The position numbers and the translations under genes are program-made. The notes under the pieces are model-generated. The model saw nothing but the letters and a program-made list of their open reading frames with translations. It ran no database searches and had not been told where the DNA came from. Below are positions 58,078-64,000 of a DNA stretch of 64,000 bases, piece after piece (position 1 is the first letter of the stretch; each line of letters begins with the position of its first letter). The stretch comes from Fundidesulfovibrio terrae (lineage in GTDB: Bacteria; Desulfobacterota; Desulfovibrionia; Desulfovibrionales; Desulfovibrionaceae), in contig NZ_JAKZFS010000001.1 of assembly GCF_022808915.1 (NCBI RefSeq), forward strand, positions 946,644 through 1,010,643, written 5' to 3'.

Positions 58078-60249
58078 CTACAACTGCCCCAGCTTCTTCT
58101 TTGCCTCTCTTCTCCTCGCGTGCAGGATGGGCTCGGTGTAGCCGCTGGGCTGCTCGCGGCCCTTGAACACCAGGTCGCAGGCGGCCTGGAAGGCCACGGA
58201 GTTCTCGAAATCCGGGGCCATGTTGTGGTAGGCTGGGTCGCCCGCGTTCTGGCGGTCCACCACGGCGGCCATGCGCTTGAGCGTCTCCAGCACCTGGGCC
58301 TCGGTGCAGACCCCGTGCCTCAACCAGTTGGCCAGGTACTGGCTCGATATACGAAGCGTGGCCCGGTCTTCCATCAGCCCCACGTCGTGGATGTCCGGCA
58401 CCTTGGAGCAGCCGATGCCCTGTTCCACCCAGCGCACCACGTAGCCCAGGATGCTCTGGGAGTTGTTGTCCAGCTCGCGCTGCACCTCCTCGGGCGTGAG
58501 CGCTCCCTTCTCCATGAGCGGGATGGTCAAGAGGTCGTCCACGCTGGCCCGGCGCTGGCCGATCATGGACTTCTGCACGGCCAGGGCGTCCACCAGATGG
58601 TAGTGCATGGCGTGCAGCGTGGCGGCAGTGGGGGAGGGCACCCAGGCGGTGTTGGCCCCGCTCTTGGGATGGCCGATCTTCACCTCGACCATTTCTGCCA
58701 TCATGTCCGGCTTGGCCCACATGCCCTTGCCGATCTGGGCCTTGCCGTGCATGCCGCAGGCAAGTCCGGTGTCCACGTTCCAGTCCTCGTAGGCGGTGAT
58801 CCAGCGGGCCTTGCGCATGGCCTCCTTGGAGACCATGGGGCCGGCCTCCATGCTGGTGTGGATCTCGTCGCCGGTGCGGTCCAGGAATCCGGTATTGATG
58901 AAGATGAGGCGGTCTTTCGCAGCCCGTATGCATTCCTTGAGGTTCACGGTGGTGCGCCGCTCCTCGTCCATGATGCCCACCTTCATGGTGTTGCGGGCGA
59001 GCCCCAGGGCGCTTTCAACCGCTGCGAACAGCTCGCAGGTGAAGGCGACTTCCTCGGGGCCGTGCATCTTGGGCTTGACGATGTACACGGAACCCGCGCG
59101 ACTGTTCTTGAGCGTCCCCTTGCCCTTCACGTCGTGGATGGCCAAAAGGCCCGTGACCATGGCGTCGAGCATGCCCTCGGGCACTTCCTTGCCGCCCATG
59201 GTCACGGCGTCGGTGGTCATGAGGTGGCCGACGTTGCGGATCAAGAGCAGGCTGCGCCCTGGCAGGCTGAAGGCCTTGCCGTCCGGGGCGAAGTAGGCCC
59301 GGTCGGGGTTTAAGCGGCGCGCCACGGACTTGCCGCCCTTATCGAAGCTGGCTTCGAGTTCGCCGGTGAACAGGCCCCAGATGTTGGCGTAGGCCTGGGC
59401 CTTGTCGTAGCCGTCCACGCAGGCCACGGAGTCCTCGCAGTCCAGGATTGTGGTCATGGCCGCCTCGATCACCACGTCCTTGACCCCGGCGGCGTGGTCC
59501 TTGCCGATGGGATGGGACCGGTCGATGCGGATTTCGCAGTGCAGGCCGTGGTTGCGGAGCAGGATGGCCGAGGTCTGCGCCCCGCCGGAGTGCCCGGCGA
59601 GCTGACGGGGCTTGGCGAGAGCCGTGGAGGAGCCGTCCGTGAGCTTCACGGCCAGCGCGCCGTTCTCCACTGCGTACTCGGCGGCGTCGGCGTGGGAGCC
59701 CTTGGCCAGGGGGAATATCTTGTCCAGGAAGGCGGCCGCGTAGGCCACCACGGCGGCTCCGCGCTTGGGGTTGTAGCCCAGGCCCTTTTCCGCGCCGGGC
59801 GTCTGGGGGAGCACGTCGGTGCCGTAGAGCGCGTCGTAGAGGCTCCCCCAGCGGGCGTTTGCAGCGTTCAGGGCGTAGCGGGCGTTGGTGACGGGCACCA
59901 CCAACTGCGGCCCGGCTATGGTGGAAATCTCCGGATCCACGCAGGTGGTTTCGATGGAGAAGTCCGGTCCTTCGGGGACCAGGTAGCCGATCTGGCCCAG
60001 GAACGCCTTGTAGGCCGCAGCGTCATGGGGTTTTCCGGCCCGTTCCCGGTGCCAGGCGTCTATCTTGGCCTGCAGGTCGTCGCGCTTGGCCAGCAGCTCG
60101 CGGTTTCTGGACGCGAAACCCTCGAGCACGCCCGCGAAGGCTTTCCAGAAGGCTTCCGGCGCGACGCCGGTTCCGGCGGACGCGCGGGTGATAAGCTCCG
60201 CCAGCGGTTTGGACACCTCGAGACCCGATACCTGTACGCGTTCGCTCAT
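58078..60249 (-). CDS. glcB: Malate synthase G
   Basis: This monomeric enzyme condenses glyoxylate and acetyl-CoA to malate. The 723-residue length is that of the G isoform. Motifs are [44 protein letters not shown], the glyoxylate site with HGPEEVAF and [12 protein letters not shown] near the C-terminus. No isocitrate lyase gene is in the window, so glyoxylate probably comes from glycolate or glycine rather than the glyoxylate shunt. The IclR-type regulator gene lies just upstream on the same strand and may control it. Confidence 0.96.
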   Translation of the reverse strand: MSERVQVSGLEVSKPLAELITRASAGTGVAPEAFWKAFAGVLEGFASRNRELLAKRDDLQAKIDAWHRERAGKPHDAAAYKAFLGQIGYLVPEGPDFSIETTCVDPEISTIAGPQLVVPVTNARYALNAANARWGSLYDALYGTDVLPQTPGAEKGLGYNPKRGAAVVAYAAAFLDKIFPLAKGSHADAAEYAVENGALAVKLTDGSSTALAKPRQLAGHSGGAQTSAILLRNHGLHCEIRIDRSHPIGKDHAAGVKDVVIEAAMTTILDCEDSVACVDGYDKAQAYANIWGLFTGELEASFDKGGKSVARRLNPDRAYFAPDGKAFSLPGRSLLLIRNVGHLMTTDAVTMGGKEVPEGMLDAMVTGLLAIHDVKGKGTLKNSRAGSVYIVKPKMHGPEEVAFTCELFAAVESALGLARNTMKVGIMDEERRTTVNLKECIRAAKDRLIFINTGFLDRTGDEIHTSMEAGPMVSKEAMRKARWITAYEDWNVDTGLACGMHGKAQIGKGMWAKPDMMAEMVEVKIGHPKSGANTAWVPSPTAATLHAMHYHLVDALAVQKSMIGQRRASVDDLLTIPLMEKGALTPEEVQRELDNNSQSILGYVVRWVEQGIGCSKVPDIHDVGLMEDRATLRISSQYLANWLRHGVCTEAQVLETLKRMAAVVDRQNAGDPAYHNMAPDFENSVAFQAACDLVFKGREQPSGYTEPILHARRREAKKKLGQL

Positions 60250-60289
60250 GGATGTCTCCTTTTCTCCTCAGGGGTGGGAAGACCGGCGC

Positions 60290-61084
60290 TCAGGGAGCAC
60301 CGGGAATATTCGTCCGGGGGCGCCAGCCCAGTTCTGCGGAGATGGCCTCGGCCGCCCGGGCAAGCGTCAGGCCCAGTTCCGGCAGGCGCTCCGGGGTGAG
60401 CCGGGCGCTCGGCCCCGACAGGCTCATGGCCCCGGCCGGTTCGCCGCTGGCGCGCAGGATGAGCGCCGCCACGCAGCGCACGCCTTCCTCCATCTCCTCG
60501 TCGTCCACGGCGTAGCCATGGCGGCGGATTCGGGCCAGTTCGTCGAGCAGCGCCTCGGGTGCGACGATGGTGCGGGGGGTGTGGCGCACGGCTTCCACGC
60601 CCGCCAGATAGTCCAGCGCGGCCTCGTCGCTTCCGGCCGCGAGGAACGCCTTGCCCACGCCGGAGCAGTACAAGGCCACGCGCGCCCCTACGCGGGTGAA
60701 CATGCGCAGCATGGAGCGCGCCCCGCTCTCCTGCTCCACGTAGACCGCCTCCTGGTTGTCGAAGACCACCAGGTTGACCGTCTCGCGGGTGGACTCGGCC
60801 AGCTCGCGCATGAGCGGCCTGGCCGCAGCCGCGAGGTCGAGGCCGGTGCGGACCTTGGCGCCCAACTCCAGAAGCTTGAGCGAGAGATGGTATTGCCTGG
60901 AGTCGGGATCCTGTCGGACATAGCCGCTGCGGCCCAGCACCCCGAGCAGCCGGTGCACGGTGGGGGCGGGGATGGACGTCTCCTCGGACAGGGCCTTGAT
61001 CCCCGCGCGGCCGAGCCGCCCCAGGCCGTCGAGGAGGGCCAGGGCTTTGTCCAGCGAAGTGGGGGCGTGGGTGTCCGGTTGCAA
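60290..61084 (-). CDS. IclR-family transcriptional regulator
   Basis: The 264-residue protein has an N-terminal winged helix (LALLDGLGRLGRAGIKALSEETSIPAPTVHRLLGVL) and a C-terminal effector domain (GLDLAAAARPLMRELAESTRETVNL). Members of this family often control glyoxylate or aromatic-acid genes. It lies upstream of malate synthase on the same strand and divergent from a GltD-like oxidoreductase. Two inverted repeats of IclR type sit between the divergent genes. The effector is probably glyoxylate or a related acid, by inference from the neighbour. Confidence 0.92.
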   Translation of the reverse strand: MQPDTHAPTSLDKALALLDGLGRLGRAGIKALSEETSIPAPTVHRLLGVLGRSGYVRQDPDSRQYHLSLKLLELGAKVRTGLDLAAAARPLMRELAESTRETVNLVVFDNQEAVYVEQESGARSMLRMFTRVGARVALYCSGVGKAFLAAGSDEAALDYLAGVEAVRHTPRTIVAPEALLDELARIRRHGYAVDDEEMEEGVRCVAALILRASGEPAGAMSLSGPSARLTPERLPELGLTLARAAEAISAELGWRPRTNIPGAP

Positions 61085-61092
61085 ACGATTGA

Positions 61093-61130
61093 TTCCGTAT
61101 GTTGGAACTCTATTTTGCTGGTCGGAATAG
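61093..61130. promoter_or_regulatory. Candidate IclR-regulator operator
   Basis: TTCCGTATGTTGGAA (61093-61107) is a TTCC-N7-GGAA palindrome, and CTATT-N11-AATAG (61110-61130) is a second one beside it. They lie just upstream of the IclR-type start codon, in the control region shared with the divergent oxidoreductase. Confidence 0.4.
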
Positions 61131-61254
61131 TAGGACGCCAGGAACAGGGCGTCAAGGACTTCCGCCCAGGCCCGGGGGGAAAGCGCTTGCGCTCCGGGGC
61201 GGCTGTCCGTAGTTTTTGTCCAACCGGCCTGCCAGCCGCCCCGAGGAGCCTCCC

Positions 61255-62322
61255 GTGCATTCCATGAACTTCAATTTCCTCTGCCCCGGCCCGTCCGCGC
61301 CGGCCGCCCGCAGCGTGGGCATCATCGGTGCGGGCCCGTCCGGCCTGGCCGCCGCCGGGCATCTGTCGTGCCTGGGCTACCAGGTGGACGTCTACGACAA
61401 GCTGCCCAAGCCCGGCGGGCTCATGCTCTTCGGCATCCCCGGCCACCGCATCCCCCGGGAGCGCGTCGCCAGCGCCACCCGGCACATGGAGCGCGACTAC
61501 GGGGTCATCTTCCACACCCAGACCAAGATCTGCTGCTCCGCCCCCATGTTCGAGGAGGAGGGCGACCACTTCTGCAAGGAGATCCTGGGACTCAAGGACC
61601 TGGTGATGCGCCACGACGCCAGCATCATCTGCACGGGTTCCTGGAAGTCGCGCAAGATGGGCATCGAGGGGGAAAACCTGCCCGGGGTCTACTCGGGGCT
61701 TGAGTTCCTCTTTCCCATCCGGGCCGTGCGCTACGCCTCGGCCCGGGTCAAGGCCCCGGACGTGGCGGGCAAGGCCGTGGCCGTGATCGGGGCCGGACAC
61801 TCCGCCGTGGACGCGGCCCATGGCGCGGTGCACCTGGGCGCGGCCAGCGTGACGATGCTCTACCGGCGCACCGCCAAGGAGGCCCCCTGCGGCAGCTACG
61901 AGATCGAGCGCCTGAAGGACATGGGCGTGGCCTGGGTGGAGAAGGCCGCTCCCACCCGCGTGCTGGGTGAGGACCGGGTCACTGGCCTGGAGTACTCCCG
62001 CGGGGGGGGCTCGGTGACCCTGCCCGTGGACGCGGTGGTGGCGGCCATCGGCGAGATCGCCACGCCTCCCTTCGCTCGGGAGCTCGGGCTCGAGGAGGTG
62101 CGCAAGGGCGAGGTGCACTGGCTGCACATGACGGCCATCGAGAACGTGTTCGTGGCGGGCGACGCCCTCACCGGGCCGAGCAAGATCGGCAAGGCGGTGT
62201 ATTCCGGGCTTCGCGCCGCGCGCAGCCTGGCCAACTGGCTGGACCTCAAGGCCCAGGACCGCCTGAACGAGTACGCTTACGACGACCTGGTCTCCAAGGA
62301 CGAGCCGGTGATCCGGAAATGA
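61255..62322 (+). CDS. GltD-like NAD(P)/FAD-dependent oxidoreductase
   Basis: The 355-residue flavoprotein has two dinucleotide-binding folds: SVGIIGAGPSGLAAAGHLSCLGY binds FAD, and AVAVIGAGHSAVDAAHGAVHLG binds NAD(P)H. A segment with KPGGLMLFGIPGHRIPRE is typical of the small subunit of glutamate synthase and its paralogues. It lacks the N-terminal Fe-S domain of GltD; that role is probably filled by the next gene, a ferredoxin of four clusters, whose start overlaps its stop. The GTG start has GAGGAG at 7 bases. The electron partner is unknown. Confidence 0.88.
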   Translation: MHSMNFNFLCPGPSAPAARSVGIIGAGPSGLAAAGHLSCLGYQVDVYDKLPKPGGLMLFGIPGHRIPRERVASATRHMERDYGVIFHTQTKICCSAPMFEEEGDHFCKEILGLKDLVMRHDASIICTGSWKSRKMGIEGENLPGVYSGLEFLFPIRAVRYASARVKAPDVAGKAVAVIGAGHSAVDAAHGAVHLGAASVTMLYRRTAKEAPCGSYEIERLKDMGVAWVEKAAPTRVLGEDRVTGLEYSRGGGSVTLPVDAVVAAIGEIATPPFARELGLEEVRKGEVHWLHMTAIENVFVAGDALTGPSKIGKAVYSGLRAARSLANWLDLKAQDRLNEYAYDDLVSKDEPVIRK

Positions 62323-62822
62323 GCGCCATGAAGACACTCTACATCGACTATTCCAAGTGCATCGGCTGCGAGACCTGCGAGTTCGTGTGCCGCTTCGTGC
62401 ATGCAACCCCGCGCATCGTCATGACCCGCACCACCGACGGCATCATGATGCCCCTGTACTGCCGCCACTGCGAGGATCCCAACTGCGCCCGCGTCTGCAA
62501 GAAGGGGGCGATCACCCGCGACGCGGGCGGGGCCATGGTCCTGCAGCCGCTTCTCTGCCGCGGCTGCGAGGGGCGAAACTGCATGCTGGCCTGCCCGTAT
62601 GCGGCCATGTTCGAGACCGACAAGGGCGTGATGCTCACCAAGTGCGACCTGTGCGCCGAGCGCCGGGGGCGCGGCATGGGACCGGCCTGCGCGGACATGT
62701 GCCCGTGCGGGGCGATATTTTTCGTGGAGACGTCGGAGCTTGAGGCCCTGCGGACCCCCGAGGCGGTTGAGGCCGAGGCCCGGGTGCTGGCCCACATCAA
62801 GCCGCCCTCGAAGAAGGACTGA
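62319..62822 (+). CDS. Four-cluster ferredoxin (CooF/HycB-like)
   Basis: The 167-residue iron-sulfur protein has sixteen cysteines in four motifs: CIGCETCEFVC, CRHCEDPNCARVC, CRGCEGRNCMLAC and CDLCAERR...CADMC, the pattern of CooF and HycB-type proteins that carry four [4Fe-4S] clusters. No signal peptide is present, so it is cytoplasmic. It overlaps the GltD-like gene (ATGA). Such pairs transfer electrons between NAD(P)H and a redox enzyme (in CooF's case carbon monoxide dehydrogenase), but no such enzyme gene is in the window. Confidence 0.92.
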   Translation: MSAMKTLYIDYSKCIGCETCEFVCRFVHATPRIVMTRTTDGIMMPLYCRHCEDPNCARVCKKGAITRDAGGAMVLQPLLCRGCEGRNCMLACPYAAMFETDKGVMLTKCDLCAERRGRGMGPACADMCPCGAIFFVETSELEALRTPEAVEAEARVLAHIKPPSKKD

Positions 62823-62826
62823 GTCT

Positions 62827-63204
62827 TCAGTCCCGCCCCAGGAGCCGTTCGATGGCCTGGGCCATGAGCTGCGGATCCCCGCAGGGCTTGGGGAACACGT
62901 CCTGCGGGGTGATGCCGAACGCGGCCAGCTCCTGCGGGAGCTCATAGTTCCATGAGCCGGTGTACACCACGAAATGCAGGCTGGGCCACGCCTCGTGAGC
63001 CCGGACGATGAATTCGTTGCCGCTCATGCCCGGCAGGCGCATGTCCACCGTGCAGGCGTCCACCCGCTCGCGCGCAAGCGTCTCCAGGCCCTCTTCGCCG
63101 CTGCCCGCGGTGAGCACCCGGTAGCCCATGTCCTCGAAGGCGTCGCGCAGGCAGCTTCTGAGCTGGGGCTCGTCGTCCACGATGAGGATGATGGCTCCCG
63201 GCAC
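62827..63204 (-). CDS. Single-domain response regulator
   Basis: The 125-residue protein is a receiver domain alone. It has the acidic pocket IVDDEPQLRSCL, the phosphoacceptor Asp in TVDMRLPGMSGNEF and the Lys in FPKPCGDPQ. No output domain is present, so it must act by binding a partner. The GTG start has GGAGGG nine bases upstream and lies four bases after the stop of the upstream histidine kinase gene, with which it is cotranscribed. It converges with the ferredoxin gene. Confidence 0.9.
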   Translation of the reverse strand: MPGAIILIVDDEPQLRSCLRDAFEDMGYRVLTAGSGEEGLETLARERVDACTVDMRLPGMSGNEFIVRAHEAWPSLHFVVYTGSWNYELPQELAAFGITPQDVFPKPCGDPQLMAQAIERLLGRD

Positions 63205-63208
63205 GGCG

Positions 63209-64000
63209 TCAGACCCTCCCTCGGGGCAGGCGGATGGTGAAGGCCGTGCCCTCGCCCGGCCGGGAGCGCACATCCAGGGTGCCGCCGTAGGAGTTGGTCA
63301 CGATGAAGTAGGACACGGAGAGCCCGAGTCCCGTGCCCTCGCCCACCTGCTTGGTGGTGAAGAACGGCTCCAGGACGCGCTTGCGGGTCCGCTCGTCCAT
63401 TCCGGGGCCGTTGTCCTCGATGACCGCTTCCACGTGGTCTCCCGCCAGGCTGGTGGTCAGGCGGATGACCGGCGCCTCCCCGTCCCGGTAGGACTTGGCG
63501 GCCATGGCCTGGGCCGCGTTCTTGACGATGTTCAAAAACACCTGGACTATCTCGCTCTCCACGAAGAATCCCGACGGCCCGGTCGGATCGTACCGGCGCT
63601 CGAAGCGCACCTTCTTGATGTCGTAGTTGCGCTTGATGTCGTAGTCGCTCTGGGCCAGTTCCACGGCCTTGTCCATGAGCGTGTCCAGGCGCAGGGGAGA
63701 GCGTTCGCTCTGCCTGGGGCGGCTGAAGCTCAGCATGCTGCGCACGATGCGCGAGGCCCTGTGCCCGGCGTCCAGAACGTCCTGGATGTAGGTGAGGATG
63801 TGCCTGGCCTCCAGGTAGGCGGTCACCGCCTCCAGGCTTGTTCCCGCCTTTCGCGCGGCCTCGGCGTTGGCGGGCAGGTCCTTGGAGACGCGGCGCAGGG
63901 CGTTCTGGGCGCTGTGCACGATGATGCCCAGCGGATTGTTGATCTCGTGGGCCATGCCTGCCGCCAGGCCGCCGAGCGACATCATCTTCTCCGACTGGAC
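63209..64000 (-). CDS. Sensor histidine kinase, C-terminal part (5' cut by window edge)
   Basis: The frame is open to the last base, so the start and any sensor domain are outside. The visible part is a HisKA dimerisation domain with the phosphoacceptor in AAGMAHEINNPLGI, followed by an ATPase domain with VFLNIVKNAAQAM (N box), IEDNGPGMDE (G1) and TKQVGEGTGLGLSV (G2). The type (HAMAHEINNP and a separate receiver) is that of NtrB-like kinases. Its receiver partner is the gene that follows after four bases. Confidence 0.93.
   Translation of the reverse strand, partial: VQSEKMMSLGGLAAGMAHEINNPLGIIVHSAQNALRRVSKDLPANAEAARKAGTSLEAVTAYLEARHILTYIQDVLDAGHRASRIVRSMLSFSRPRQSERSPLRLDTLMDKAVELAQSDYDIKRNYDIKKVRFERRYDPTGPSGFFVESEIVQVFLNIVKNAAQAMAAKSYRDGEAPVIRLTTSLAGDHVEAVIEDNGPGMDERTRKRVLEPFFTTKQVGEGTGLGLSVSYFIVTNSYGGTLDVRSRPGEGTAFTIRLPRGRV

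Overview
The window is GC-rich, densely coded bacterial chromosome carrying 68 protein genes, one tRNA gene and no rRNA. The gene set points to an anaerobic Desulfovibrio-like bacterium (order Desulfovibrionales): NifU/NifS-type Fe-S assembly, a membrane polyferredoxin, a four-cluster ferredoxin paired with a GltD-like flavoprotein, an outer-membrane porin of the homotrimeric type known from that group, an APS-kinase-like enzyme, and short dispersed intergenic palindromes. The taxonomic call is inference from gene content; there is no rRNA to confirm it. No prophage, insertion sequence or CRISPR array was seen.

Left part (1-19.2 kb): the tail of a sigma-54 activator, two exported proteins, a minus-strand dTDP-rhamnose pair (rfbB-rfbD), tRNA-Val(CAC) with its own promoter and terminator followed at once by trmL, a PAS-containing chemotaxis receptor, cbiB, a cold-shock gene, a LysR/carboxymuconolactone-decarboxylase divergon with a perfect 11-bp inverted repeat, ndk-proC, a TrpXYZ-like ABC importer, and a cell-envelope run (endonuclease III-like, EnvC-like, CtpA-like protease, YibQ-like deacetylase).

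Middle (19.3-32.4 kb): a small c-type cytochrome, cutA, three unusual kinases (PfkB, APH-like, APS-kinase-like), miaB with a DUF151 nuclease and a PHP phosphatase, a peptidoglycan-type peptidase overlapping gluQ and a second exported protein, a methyltransferase, a YdcF protein, a MazEF-type toxin-antitoxin pair with a clear promoter and operator, and the queuosine genes queE-queC (minus) divergent from queF (plus).

32.5-39.9 kb is a sulfur and Fe-S block on the plus strand: nifU-nifS, then, after a five-hairpin repeat block, DUF1847, DUF1835, cysK, cysE and a remarkable bifunctional protein resembling eukaryotic 6-phosphofructo-2-kinase/fructose-2,6-bisphosphatase. The arrangement suggests that sulfide capture into cysteine, sulfur mobilisation for clusters and perhaps glycolytic control are expressed together.

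Right part (40-64 kb): a Tat-exported binding protein overlapping a membrane polyferredoxin gene, a strongly driven porin, an exported beta-carbonic anhydrase, a HIRAN-like small protein, a complete RND efflux operon, a LytS/LytR pair upstream of a CstA-type transporter (like the pyruvate-sensing BtsSR-BtsT arrangement), malate synthase G with an IclR regulator, a GltD-like oxidoreductase with a 16-cysteine ferredoxin, and a response regulator with a histidine kinase cut by the window edge.

The most unusual items are the PFKFB-like protein, the seven-copy intergenic repeat family, the three-kinase cluster and the orphan binding protein/polyferredoxin pair.
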